The position numbers and the translations under genes are program-made. This document shows, in pieces, positions 44,333-56,152 of a stretch of DNA of 64,000 nucleotides. Below the pieces are notes generated by a model that was not told the DNA's origin, did no database searches, and worked only from the letters and a program-made list of their open reading frames with translations. Position 1 is the first letter of the stretch, and each line of letters begins with the position of its first letter. Source of the stretch: Gnetum montanum (lineage: Eukaryota > Streptophyta > Gnetopsida > Gnetales > Gnetaceae); the NCBI GenBank assembly GCA_015680685.1, contig MNCI01014441.1, forward strand, positions 661,638-725,637. Direction: 5' to 3'.

Positions 44333-45178
44333 TGATGAGCAGCGAGGTACCCCTATGCTCAACCATGTGAATATAAGAGTGTACACATGATCTGGTTGAA
44401 CTCTGCGGATGAACTAGTTGTGGCACCTAGAGAGTTATGCCTTGATTGCAGTTTGCTATCTTCCCACTTGGACTAGTATTTGCTTTATCATGTATGGTTT
44501 AGTCCAAAGTGATGTGTATGATGTGATCCCTATTACTATGCTACTCCTAAGAACAATGAGAGATAACTTAATTAAGCTAATGAGCAATAGGAAATAAGAT
44601 CTAAGCTAGCCAAAGTGTGATGAGCATCTATCCTTAATCATCCATATGCATCTTGGACTTCATGTACTACTTCTGGGATTACCAAGTGCACATCACTTGA
44701 AGCACTACTTGATATGCTACTGGGTTACCACATAGTTACACTTAAATGTTTGTGATTAAGGCATACTCATTTCACGTTAACAATAGGAATAGTAAATGAT
44801 GATAAAAAAATATTAAATAAGAAAATAGTAATAAATAATTAATTAAAGCAATTAAAAGCCAAGTGAATCCTGCAATGATGGAGTAATCTTGATCTTTATT
44901 GTTGATTGTGTGTGTGTCCAAGTACGTCACACTTGAACAAAGGTTCCATACAATTACAAGCATCACACTGCAAGCATGCACTGAGAATAACTGAAAGTTA
45001 AACTACTAAAAGAAAAGAACCTATAACTAATTGACTAACTAAAAAGACTCTTTCATTGTGCATCTGAGTGTTATATTTATAGGCTAACATAGGAATCATG
45101 ATATCATGTATACGATATCGTGTCCAGGCTACGATATCGTGTACCCGATATCAAGGCCTAACAAACCGTGATTCATCA
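44333..45178 (-). mobile_element. 5' LTR of E4
   Basis: 846 bp. The minus-strand U3 end holds three palindrome-like motifs in tandem (ATGATATCAT, ACGATATCGT, CCGATATC around 45096-45150) upstream of the TATA box near 45072-45080. Confidence 0.88.
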
Positions 45179-45222
45179 ATGATAATTAACATAGTATATT
45201 CTATACTTGAATTTTTTAACAT

Positions 45223-46118
45223 TGATGAGTCGTCATTGGTTGGCTGCATTGATGAGGCCCCATCGACGCATCTCGTTTTGCATCAACAAGGCCTCATCAA
45301 CGCAGTGTTTGTCCATCGCCTATAAATACGCACCTACCAATCACATTGATGGGAAATCAAGATTTCAATAGTAGCGAAGCTCTTACATTTTTTCCATTCA
45401 AAAGTTAGAATTTTGTCCTTGAGTGCCCGCAATAGGAGTTATTGAGTGTACAGATCTTTATTTGAGCATTGTTGTACCTGAGCATGAAAATGTGTGCGGT
45501 AATAAAGACAAGCTTTCTGATAAACCTTACAACACTTTGGATAGATTAGCTATTTTATTTATGCATTTAATGTCTTCAATTATTTATTAAATGCTTTCAA
45601 TTAGTTATCAAATATTTTCTAGTTATTATGTTAATGAGACAATTAAGTGAGAAAGATTACACACATAAGTATGACCACTTCAAGTATAACACGTATTCGC
45701 TTGGTAATCCTAGCAGTGTTATTACTTGGTACTCCTAGTAGCATGGTGTTTGGTCACCCAGCAGTGGATACATGGGTTCAGGATATGTAAAAAAAGTGGG
45801 AATAGATACTTATGTTAGGATTAGTTAAATGATTGGTTAATTCATAATTTAGATTAGTTAATTAAAATCCTTTTATCTACATTTCAAGCACCAAAATATA
45901 AAATCCAAATGATAAAAATTGGATGCCTTAGTTACACTTAACCATACCAACATACATCACAAGTTTAATTAGGAGGATAACGATTAACCATAAGGCTAGA
46001 TTCACTTCCTAAAGGGCTAGTGCATTGGAATCGACAAAGTTTGCAGAATTCGATTGGATCACATGTGAACACTTTGTGATTTGTATGGTCGGGTGTAGGG
46101 GTACCTTGCTACTCATCA
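45223..46118 (+). mobile_element. 5' LTR of E5
   Basis: 896 bp, TGATGAGTCG...CTACTCATCA. U3 holds repeated GCATTGATGAGGCC / CATCGACGC-type motifs, then TATAAATA near 45321-45328. It is of the CG-rich class. Confidence 0.85.
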
Positions 46119-46119
46119 T

Positions 46120-46137
46120 TGGTGTCATTGCTAGGGA
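46120..46137 (+). other. tRNA-Asp primer-binding site of E5
   Basis: TGGTGTCATTGCTAGGGA against TGGCGCCGTTGCCGGGGA, the complement of the tRNA-Asp 3' end; all four differences are transitions. Confidence 0.8.
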
Positions 46138-46272
46138 CTTTGTTTGTGGAATGTGTGCTATTTAGGTCTAAGTGGATACCACTAATATCATTGTACAAAC
46201 CTAAAATTCAATAACATTCCCACTATACATATATTATAGAAGCACAATGCTAATTTCATTTTATTTTATAAA

Positions 46273-48770
46273 ATGTCTTCTTCTTCTCATAAGCCTAAAG
46301 ATACTAGACCACTGGTCCCACAGGAATGCAAGGTGGTATACACTCATCTAGATGAGTTTGTGCTAAATTTCACCTTCATCCTACATTAGGATGAGCAAAT
46401 GTGATGGTGTGATATGGAGGGAAACATCATTTTTCCCACTAATAGATCTATGTCTGGAATGCTATTTAAAACCATTAAGAAGTTGGGCATAGTAGATCTT
46501 CATGAAGAGTACATTGTGGATGGATATGACACTCAGAACTATTGTCCCACTGAAACACAACGTAAGCGAGATAAACATCAAGAAAGACTTTATGAAGCCA
46601 CAAAGGAAAAACATTACACTAACCCCTTGTTCCTACTAGATCAAGAGAAAAATGAGGATCCTCCCTTGGAAGATTCTCAACATGAAGATTCTCCACCCCT
46701 TGTTACTAATGGTGAGGGTATGAACTTGACCCTACGATCAACTATTCATAAACTAGGTTGAAGAAAGAGTGATAGCCAAGGTAGGGACTTGGGTGAACAT
46801 TACAATGACAAGGGATCTAATGATGGTGATCGTAAAAAGCGTAAGAATGGTGGTGAACATCACAGTGGCAATTTCAGTCCACCTTCCTCTTCATCCAATT
46901 TTCAACATTCCTCTTCAGCTGATGGTTCTCATGAAATTCGCCATCAAAACAACCATAATGAAGGTAATCAACAAAATAGTAATGATCATTAAGGCTGCCA
47001 AAATTGAAGGGGTGGCCAAAACCATCATCGGCGTCATCAATGCAACGATGATGATGAAACTTTACTGGTGACTCAAAGTATGCTTAGAGGTAATGAAGAT
47101 CCTAACCAGGCATATGAAAAATAGTTGGATCAAGTGCCTAGATATGAACAATATCCTAAGATTTGAGGGGGAATAAAATTCTGATCTGCAAACACATCTA
47201 CAAGCTTTTCAAGATGTTTGTGCCTTATAGAACATCGAGAATGAGTGGCAGAAATACAAGCTTTTTCCAAGGACACTCATTAAGGAAGCTGAAAGTTGGT
47301 ATTGGTCCTTAGAACCAGAATCTATCTAAAGATGGAGTACCATGTTAGAACTATTTAATGACAAATATCAAACATACTCTAGAGTATCTAATCTGAGAAG
47401 GCAAATCCAAGGCTAGAAAAAAGGCACACACGAACCCTTGGATGCTACCATGGACCAATACTATTCACTCTTACATAGGTGCCCTGGTCATGGTTACTCT
47501 TAGAGGGAATAACTTCACCACATCATAGATGGGCTCGGAGCAAAAACAAGAAGAACCCTTAGGGTGTATGCCCAAGGGAGGTTATTTAAAATGAGAGCTC
47601 ATCAAATCCAAAGGCTAATTGAATAGGTAGCAAAAGAAGAAGATAACTATGAAAGAGTGAAAGTGCTAAAGAGTATAATAGGGATCCATCCATAAGAAAA
47701 CAAGAGGTTCAATATTGTGATGAGGAGGAGTCACCGTTTGATGAAGTGGTGAACAAAAAGATCTTGCCTATCCAAAAATCTATTTTTAACATTTCAACCA
47801 AGGTTGACAAGTTATGGAACTCTTTGGATGAAAAGTTTCAAATCGCTTTGAAGATTACTAAACAATCTAAAGAGAAAAATAGTGATCATAATCATAGATA
47901 GCGAAAAGAAGCTGAATGTGCCACCAAAGAGGTAAGGGCAAAGCTATTGCAGTAGAGAAAGTTGTGGAATCTGACTCTGATGATGAAACTAAACGTGACA
48001 TCTGTCAATATGAACATCCAAAGGGATGCTACCCTATGGTGTCACACTTACAAGAGTCTAGAGTTTATGCATTAAATCCTCACCTAGCATATAGACAAGC
48101 TCCAAGATGATTGCCTTACCCTCAAGGCAATCCAAGGCAGTTCCACTAATAGTAACAAGCTTACTACCCAAGTGGAACTCCTCCACAACCTTATGAACAA
48201 TACCAACAATGGTACCAACCACAATTGTGGGAAATGCCATCGTCAAGGCAACAGTACCCTTATAGGCAACCAGATCCATACGGGTACTATGTTTAGCAAC
48301 CTGTCTCCCCTAGAAGTTTGGTAAGTCATGCATCATTCTAGCATCACTATTACCCTCCAGGGTACATTGAATACATTCACCATCTACTCGAGGAGAAAAT
48401 CCATATCTGTATCCTTATCATCCTCCACATCCCTCTACACCTACACTTGCACCTTCAACCCAATTACCCCCTACTCCATCCATGCATAGTGAAATTCCTC
48501 CATAGCCACAACAACAAAATGCTACAAGGGTTGTACACTCACAACTAGTTTTTCAACCAAGTGGTCTAGATAATTGATCAAGGAAATGACCTTTCTTCCA
48601 ACCCAACAGTCCTTTCCAACCCTCATAACCTACTCTAGTTGATGACCTTGCATCTCCAACACCCTCATCCTTTATATCAAACACCTTTGAGTGTCCTTCA
48701 AACCAAGTGCTGCCTAGGATCTGCACTATAATGCTAACTCATGTTATTTCTTACTAGATCAAGGTTGGCA
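46273..48770 (+). pseudogene. gag: gag of E5 (type I N-terminus)
   Basis: ATG 46273 gives MSSSSHKPKDTRPLVPQECK. The N-terminal domain continues VVYTHLDEFVLNFTFILH and MEGNIIFPTNRSMS (open 46414-46761). An Asn/His-rich linker follows (about 46790-46990). The capsid-like portion near 47160-47650 shows NIENEWQKYKLFPRTLIKEA and LELFNDKYQTYSRVSNLRR. A degenerate knuckle RDICQYEHPKGCYP lies near 47995-48035 (first Cys now Arg). A proline-rich tail reaches protease. Several stops and at least one frameshift are present. Confidence 0.75.
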
Positions 48771-48774
48771 ACCT

Positions 48775-49225
48775 TCCTACAAAAAGATCTGATCTAGGAA
48801 GTCCACTTATTTTTCTACAAATTGCTGGACAAGAGCCATGCAAGGTTCTTCTTAACTTTGGTTCCAAAGTTAACCTCATCTCTCATGATATGTACAATGC
48901 CTCGAATCTACCACCTCTTAAGAAGAGTAATATCCATCTCGAATTAGTAGATCAATCGATTATGGTCCCTTTGGGATTAGTAGAGGACATTGTGACCACA
49001 GTTTGTGGGTGGTCCTATCCTATTGATTTTTTGGTAATCAAGGTGGACAATTGCACAAGTGACTTCCCCATCATCATGGGAAGGGCTTCGTTAAGCACGG
49101 TCGATGCACAAATGGGTATAAGGGACCTATGTCTCGAAATATCTAAGGAAAATGAGTTAGGCAAAATTGAGAAGAAGCATATTCCATGCATCATGTACAA
49201 CGATAATGGGTACAATTGCGTGTAA
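48775..49225 (+). pseudogene. protease of E5
   Basis: PLIFLQIAGQEPCKVLLNFG then SKVNLIS replaces the catalytic D-S-G by N-F-G. Downstream NLPPLKKSNIHLELVDQSI, LVEDIVTTVCGWSYPIDFL and DFPIIMGRASL match E1 and E3. The frame is open from 48890 to 49225. Loss of the active Asp makes it inactive. Confidence 0.78.
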
Positions 49226-49609
49226 AGGATTTGGTAAATCAAAAGCACATACATTAAGGCATGCAATTAGTGTGCGCAAGAAATTAACATTTAAAGGTGT
49301 CTGTTTGTAGAAGCCACAATGCAGGAGGGCACCTAATGGCTAATAGCTGATTTAGATAGCAGAACAATATGCATAGAGCCAACTGAGAGCTTAACTTGTG
49401 CATATGTAGAAGGCATGGAAAAAATTGAACAAGTCCATTCCCAACTCTATAATGAAGATGATGATAATTGTTGGGGAGAGTTGGAGATCCTTGATCACTT
49501 CAAGCAAAAGCCCTTAGAACTAAAAAATTTACCATTCGAAATGGAGTATGCATTTTTAAAGAATGGTAAACTGATCATCATTAATGATAAATTTGCTCCT
49601 AAATAAAAA

Positions 49610-50350
49610 GAAAAGTTGTTGAAAGTGGTGAATAAATGGTCAATAGCCTTCACTTGGTCATATCCAGAGCTAACAAGAATCGATCCAAGGATATGCCAAC
49701 ATCGCATCTACACTGATTTAGCCATGAAACGTAGAAGGTAGCCACAGAGATGGCTAAACCCCAAATTGAAGAAAATTGTTAAGAAGGAGATAGAGCAACT
49801 CCTCAAGGTGTGGTTTATCTATCTAATTGTGGATAGTGAGTGGGTTAGCCCACTCGTAATTGTACAAAAGAAGGATGGTAAATGGTGGGTTTGCATTAAC
49901 TTTAGGTTGTTAAATATGGCAACATTCAAGGATCACTTTTCTTTGTCATTTGTGGATCAAGTATTAGACACCATATTTGGGCATTGTTATTATAGTTTCT
50001 TGGACGGTTATAGTGGATATAACCAAATCCAAATTGCACCAAATGATCAGGCCAAGATAACATTCATGAGTCCCTGGGGGACTTTTGCATATTATAAGAT
50101 GTCGTTTGGCCTATGCAATGCCCCTGTAACATTTCAACTCTTGGTCCATAGTATCTTTCAACAACAGATCGGTAGTGGTGTTCAAGTCTTCATAGATGAT
50201 TTCTCCACCTATGGAGCTACCTTTGAGCAAGCCTTAGACCGACTTGTGCAAGTACTAAAGAGATGTGTTAAGATAAACCTACAACTCAGCTGGCAAAAGA
50301 GCCATCTCATGGTCCAAGAAGGCATTGTGCTAGGGCACCAAATTTCATAG
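49610..50350 (+). pseudogene. pol: reverse transcriptase of E5
   Basis: The frame 49766-50350 is open for 194 codons. It has WVSPLVIVQKKDGKWWVCIN, SFLDGYSGYNQIQIAP, TFMSPWGTFAYYKMSFGLCN and the catalytic FIDD (as VQVFIDDFSTYG). The segment SYPELTRIDPRICQHRIY just upstream, before a stop, is the usual pre-RT motif. The enzyme would copy element RNA into cDNA. The active-site Asp pair is intact, but a stop at 50350 separates RT from the connection domain and RNase H. Confidence 0.85.
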
Positions 50351-51070
50351 AAAGGGATTGAGGTAGACCCAGAAAAGATAAAGATCATCCAAGGAATAAG
50401 ACACCAACCAGAGATCGTTAAAGATGTTTAGTCATTCCTTGGACACATTGGTTACTACTAGTACTTTATTGAGAATTTCTCTAAGACTGAAAATCCGTTG
50501 GTAGAACTTACAAAGAAAGATGCACCTTTCATTTGGACCAAGGAATGTGAAAATGCATTTCAGCAATTAAAAGAGAAACTCGTAGAAACACCAATCCTAT
50601 GAGCACCAAACTGATCCAAACCATTCCATATCATGATAGAATCATCTAACTATGCTTTAGGAGTAGTGCTCATGCAGATGGACCATAAGAAATGTCCATA
50701 TTATATCCATTGCATGAGTCAAAGCATTGTGGGAGCACAGTTAAATTACACCACCACGGAGAAGGAATTAATGACAGTGGTGTCTGCACTAGAAAATTTT
50801 AGACATTATGTGCTAGATTACAAAGTATTTGTACATACGGACCACAATGTAATTCACTTCCTTATGTATAAGCCAACGGTGAGCCCTTGTGTTATATGGT
50901 GGCTTGTGATCTTGCAGGAATTTGATCTTACTATGGTGGATCAAAAAGGGACTAAGAATGTGGTTGCTAACCATCTTTCTCACTTAAGATGGGATAAAAA
51001 AGAGGAGGAGAGCCTGCTTTCTGATCAATTTCCAAACAAACTCCTCTTTACTAAAGCAATAAATGAATAA
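50351..51070 (+). pseudogene. pol: RNase H region of E5
   Basis: After the RT stop the frame continues GIEVDPEKIKIIQGI, FLGHIGYY and a stop. The RNase H domain (50633-51070, open) includes IESSNYALGVVL, where the first catalytic Asp is now Glu and the second conserved Asp is Asn. TTEKELMTVVSALENFRHY and VHTDHNVIHFL keep the other conserved positions. There is a single RNase H, unlike T1, consistent with an Athila-type element. Confidence 0.8.
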
Positions 51071-51099
51071 ACATCTGAAAAAATAATATGCTATAATGG

Positions 51100-52330
51100 C
51101 ATCCTCACATATCTTCTCACTTAAGAAATGCCACAAGACTTGGATTTGAGGAAGAAGAAAAAATTTCTTCATTGGGTAAAATACTTCATGGAAATCAATG
51201 GACACCTTTACAAGCTGTGTGCCAATGGCCTAATCCTTTGGTATGTCCCTAACGAAGATCAACTACGCATTCTCCAAGATGCTCATGAAGGACCTTGCGG
51301 AAGGCACTATGTAAGGAGATTCATGGCCATAAAAATCATAATGGCACAATACTATTAGCCCACAATATTTAGGGATGCCCACCAGTTTGTCAAGTTGTGA
51401 ATGTTTTCAATGTAACAAGGGTATGACCGCTCGTCTGGAAGGTCCTCAACAGTGGATTTAACCACTAGAACCTTTCGACATATGGGGCATTGACTTCATG
51501 GGTCCCATCACACCCATGTCTAATAAGAAAGCATATATTATAGTAGTAGTTGAATATTGCATAAAATGGACTAAAGCAGCAACCGTTACAGATTGCACAT
51601 CATCCACTGCTGCCAACTTTATACAACAACATATTGTAAATAGGTTTGGGATGCCGCATTCACTAATTTCTGATAATGGGACTTATTTCATAGGTGCCAC
51701 ATTTAGAAAATTAATGCAATGCTTGGGAGTAGAACATAAATTCACAACACCTTACCACCCCCAAACCAACAGTTAAGTAGAGGTAACTAACTAGGAGATT
51801 ACAAAAATATTAACACGAACCATTAGCAAATACAGGAAGGATTGGAACACAAAACTTAATGATGCTCTTTGGGCTTACTAATCAACTTGGAAACTTCCTA
51901 TTGGATATTGTCCCTGTGAGTTAGTGTACAGGAAACTTCCAATGCTCCTAGTTCAATTTGAGCTCCATATACTCCAACGACTTGTGATCTAAACCTTAAC
52001 CTAAGTTTAGCACAAAAAGAACGATTGATCAATCTGAATGTGCTAGACGAAAATTACTTAGTGGCCCTATCCTTAAATGAGGTGAATAAGGCATTTAGTA
52101 AGTAATGCCATGACCTTAGAATTAGGAAAGTAAAGTTTCAACTAGGAGATAAAGTCCTCTACTAGAACCCCATATATGTACCTCAAAAGACAAAATTTCA
52201 AACATTATGGAAGGGATGTTATATAATTGATCAAACCTTTCCCTCTAGGGCCATGATAATTTAAAAACCTGATAGCTCAAATAAAAAGTAGTTGATCAAT
52301 ATCCAACAAATTAAACCTTTCCTATAACCA
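51100..52330 (+). pseudogene. pol: integrase of E5
   Basis: The zinc-binding region begins AHEGPCGRHYVRRFMAIKII (to 51358). Its C-x-x-C half (CECFQCNKG, about 51400) is in another frame, so a frameshift divides it. The core has GIDFMGPI, FGMPHSLISDNGTYFIGATF and HPQTNS followed by a stop and VEVTN, giving the D, D and E residues. WNTKLNDALWAY, then degraded C-terminal sequence with QLGDKVL-like and KFQTLWKGCYII-like pieces, reaches about 52260. No chromodomain is visible. Confidence 0.8.
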
Positions 52331-54479
52331 AGATTAGCAAGTGTAAATACCGCCTCAACTGATGGACACCCATGTTCTTTTTTTCGGATCTCCTACTTCC
52401 AACTCAATTGTGGGGGAGATGGCCATCCGTGCTGACCATTATCACGACCTCTCAGTTTTTCTACCTTTTTTTTCATGTTTTTGATTTTACAAATTTTTTT
52501 ATTTTCAAATTTTTCTAAATTTTACACCATCTTTAGTACCTTTAAACTTTCTTGGTTATTTTACACTTTCTTATATATTTTACTTTATTTTTTTTCTTTT
52601 GATTAAGTGTTATAGTTTCTCATTTTTGCTAATAAATCTACTTTATTATTGCATGACACAATGTTGTTGTTACTTTTTATTAATGATGGTTTGTGCTTAA
52701 TGTGTGATTGTCGATGTCTGGTTTCTATTTTTGAATTTTGATGTTTGATGACTTCAGCATGGTTTATTTTTCATAGAATAGGTAGTAAGTCCATGTCATC
52801 CGCCCATCCAATGACCTCTATGGTTTTCCTTGTTCTAGGAATTTGAGGTTTCTTTTTCATTAAAGAAACTTTCAATCAATCAATGATCTTGGTAGTTCTA
52901 GAATTAGGAAGGATCCAAACGTTTGTAAAGGGTGTGACTTCAAGGGGACTTAATACTCTTTGTACTCTTCTTCTTGCTTGAGTGCTTGAATGTTTTTTCA
53001 CAAACTTCTTACCATTCCATACCACTCAATGATAGGAAGACAATAACGTAATTGCATGGTGTGGTTCCCATCATTAAAAGAAACGATGGGAATTCAAAGC
53101 ACACCCCTTCAACATGAATAAGTCCTTACATGGTGTGGTTCCCATTTCAGAAAAACAAAACAAAACAAACAAACAATGGGAATTCAAAGCACATCCCTTG
53201 GATAAATAAAATGGCTACAAGCATTGGTTATGAGACTCAAAAGACATACACTTATGCCTGAAGGTCCCCTCTAAATAAGGCCCTCTCTCTTTCACTTCCT
53301 ATTTCTCTCTCCTCTTTATGTAATCGTGGTTGTCTTGTGGGGAAACTCTTGTGTCTCGAGTGGATGGCTCAGTCTTTGAGTGGCAATGTGAAGTCACTGA
53401 AAGTAGATGGCTTTGGTTTGGACTGAGGATGGAACTTCTTGGGTCATTTTAACCACAATTCCATAAGGGACTTCTTATGACCTTAATTTGCAACCCCATT
53501 ACACCTTCTCTATCATCCATCCATGCTGCCATAATTCCAAAACACTTAAAATGATCAATTCTTGGTTTTATACATATTCATATCTGATCATACCTTTGGC
53601 AGTTTCTACCAACCATCTCTAATAGACCTAATCAACTTACTTTGCCCAAGATTCCTTTTTTCACATACTTTCAATGATAAATTCTTACATTCCAAGCATT
53701 ACCTATCCCTAAGAATCCTTTGGATCACCTTTAGATCTTAAGACTATTCATTTCATTCAATTTTTTTACCAAAAATTTCTCAAAATATGTAAAAATTTCA
53801 TGGTATCATCATAGCTATAATGTATCATCCCCTAAGAATTTGTAGCTATGATGTCACATCTACGATGTCATCACCACAAAAAACTATCTATATGTGCAAG
53901 GAGTTAGAAATTTTTCATTTTTCTTATTTGATGCATAGGGAGTTCATGCCATTTTTATTTTTATTTTTTTGACTCTCTAGCAAACAAACTTCCAAGCTTC
54001 ATAACTTCCTCACTGTAGCTTCGATTTACATGATTCTTGAACCCTCCTGATCATGAAGTGACCAAATTAGTCATGGGGGAGAGCACTGTGCATAGTGGTA
54101 TGATTTGAACTAAAATTTTCTAATGCCTGGAAGAACACGTTAAGCGTAAGAACCACAATAATTAATCACATTTTAACTAAAATACCCAAATAAAAGCTAA
54201 TAAACTCAACTATTCTTCCCAATTAACCATTCCAATACATATTAAACAAGAATATAACAATTGTGAGAGGCCCTAAGGAACTAACTTGTTCATCATACAT
54301 TAGAAAATACAATAGTTAAGGGTTTCTTTTCAAAAAATTTCAAACTCTGTAATCCTAATAAGAGCTAAAAAGTAGTAATAAGGACAAATTTTGATCAAAT
54401 TCAAGAACCTAAGAGAAGTTAAATTTTGCTCAAATCCAAGAACCCAAGAGAATATTATGAACTATTAGGAGCTTATTTA
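52331..54479 (+). other. E5 3' noncoding module
   Basis: It holds an internal polypurine box TGGGGGAGATGG (52411-52422), AT-rich sequence, two tandem copies of the GGTGTG...CACACC hairpin (53058-53105 and about 53132-53195), a U3-like GATGTCACATCTACGATGTC patch (about 53850-53870), and a second internal polypurine box TTAGTCATGGGGGAGAG (54067-54083). The CCCCAAAGC stem-loop of the other copies is not recognisable. No coding sequence is supported. Confidence 0.6.
53058..53105 (+). other. GGTGTG...CACACC hairpin, E5 copy 1
   Basis: GGTGTG (53058-53063) and TTCCCATC (53065-53072) pair with GATGGGAA (53085-53092) and CACACC (53100-53105) around a 12-nt A-rich loop. A second copy starts at 53132 with a longer CAAAA-rich loop. 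The outer GGTGTG/CACACC pairing is also present in E2 and E3. Confidence 0.65.
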
Positions 54480-55911
54480 AAATCCAAGTAATTACAAATC
54501 ACATTAAAGAATTCTTTAATATTCCTATTGTGTCATTGGCTAATATAACTGGAGCTCGAAATGTTGAACCTATAACTAGAACCTCTATGGCCCCAGAAGA
54601 GAATGATGACATCTTAAATTAACTACTGCAAACAAGATAAGTAATGTAGAACCTTTTTGACATCTCTAGCAATATCATTATAGTGTAGTCAGAATTAATT
54701 TTCACCAAGGGTAAGCTAGTGATGGCAGAAACTAGGGTAGAACATGTAGAAAATGAATTGCAAAGGTTACAAGTAGAATTAGCTACATTAAGATTAGAAA
54801 AGCAAGACCCTACACGACATATCATGCTAGACCAACTGGAGAAATTTAGAACCAAACAAGTAAGTCAGCTAATAACCAGGAATATCTAGATAGAGATGGA
54901 AAGGAAGAAGGCAATGTGGAATGCCTCCTTGGCCAAAGCACAAACTTATGCTCATGCCAAAGCCCTGACTACCTTAGAAGAAGAGAATAAAAAGATAGTT
55001 GCTAAAAATATGATGTTGATGGGCATTGAAAAGCAAAAGAATGTCCTAAAGGAAAGCATCCATTAATTGATAGAGTAGTTTTCTGGAGTTAACCTCGACA
55101 TGCAAAAACTAGCTAGAGAAAATAGGATCCTATCAATGAAAGAAGTTCACACAATTTGGTAGAAGTTAGCCATTGAAATTAGTGCATGGCGAAATAAGGC
55201 CAAGAAGCATGAAAGGGTACATGAGCACTTCAAAGATCAAGTAGGCATGTACAAGCACATAAATGAAAAGGACCATATTGCTAAAGCCATGTTTAGTTCA
55301 ATCACAACATAAACACTTGATTAGCAACCAATCTTGGATGGACTTGGCCACGTAAATCAAGAAAAATTCAAGAATAAATATCTGAAAATAGAGGACCTAG
55401 CCAAGTACATGGGATTAGCAAACCTTTGTTATGCTAATCTAGCCATGCTCACAATAGGTAGGCCCAGAACTAAACTAGAGTAGTAAGTGGCTATGGTATA
55501 TGCACTATATGAGAAGGAGTTTGTAGACAGGAAAGATGCACAAAAAAAGCTACATATTGTAAATTCCAAGCTTCAAGTGGTCAAGGCTAGCCACCAAGAC
55601 CAGAAAGACATTGTAGAAAATTTGGCTCACAGAATGATAGATTATCAAGAATTAAGGAAGATACCAAAGCATTTGGAGAAGAAAGGCAAAAATTCATGGC
55701 CTGGTATGTAAATGTGAATAAGATTTTTCCATAATTATTGTGTCCATGGGAAGTATTGAATCCTACAAACACTGCTAAATTTTCCTAGATAGTACATGAC
55801 CTAAGATCACAGGAGGAGAAACTACAGGCATTACTAAATAAACACCAATTTCAAAAGCCTGACAACATAGAAAAGAAGCCAATAGAGGAGCCACTGCCAC
55901 CTCAACCTTAG
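54480..55911 (+). pseudogene. extra ORF of E5, C-terminal coiled-coil half
   Basis: On the plus strand the frame aligns with the E4 extra ORF: ELIFTKGKLVMAETRVEHVE, SLAKAQTYAHAKALTTLEEE, MQKLARENRILSMKEVHTI, AKKHERVHEHFKDQVGMYKH, YMGLANLCYANLAML, VAMVYALYEKEFVDRKDAQK and, near the end, PIEEPLPPQP with a stop at about 55911. Heptad-like Lys/Glu/Leu spacing indicates a long coiled coil. The N-terminal M-A-P-K-R domain is missing. About nine stops break the frame, but the reading frame is kept for long stretches. Confidence 0.65.
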
Positions 55912-56152
55912 AGGCGACATTGAGCTTTGAAGTTTTGTTTTTATTATGTATTATTTTGTCATATGTGTCCATCATGCAATGCATGATGATTTTGTAAACA
56001 CCACTAGAACCATAATGCAGCATTCATAGTAGAGTTAGTAACATATATAAGTCATGATGTCAAAATTTGTAAAGGATCCCACAATTTTGTAAGGAACTCT
56101 ATCCTCCTTTTGTTTTAACTTGAGGATGAGTTTCGAGTGAGTCATGGGGGTA
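55912..56152 (+). other. E5 3' UTR and terminal polypurine tract
   Basis: Short noncoding stretch ending GAGTCATGGGGGTA directly before the LTR start TGATAAAA at 56153, the expected primer for plus-strand synthesis. Confidence 0.75.

Larger units (their letters stand above)
36104..45178 (-). mobile_element. complete Athila-like family element E4 (gag plus extra ORF)
   Basis: Minus-strand element of 9075 bp with 3' LTR 36104-36925, extra ORF 39899 to about 36990, 3' noncoding module to about 41985, gag 44204 to about 41990, primer-binding site 44314-44331 and 5' LTR 44333-45178. The flanking 5-mers ACGAT (36099-36103) and ATGAT (45179-45183) are a target duplication with one transition. No protease or pol domains remain: the proline-rich gag tail runs directly into the internal polypurine box. 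Confidence 0.85.

Noticed and set aside
44772-44981. Minus-strand ORF in the E4 LTR, and the related 109-codon ORF at 59355-59684
   Set aside because: They lie in LTR sequence around the TATA and AATAAA signals; similarity between them reflects shared LTR DNA.
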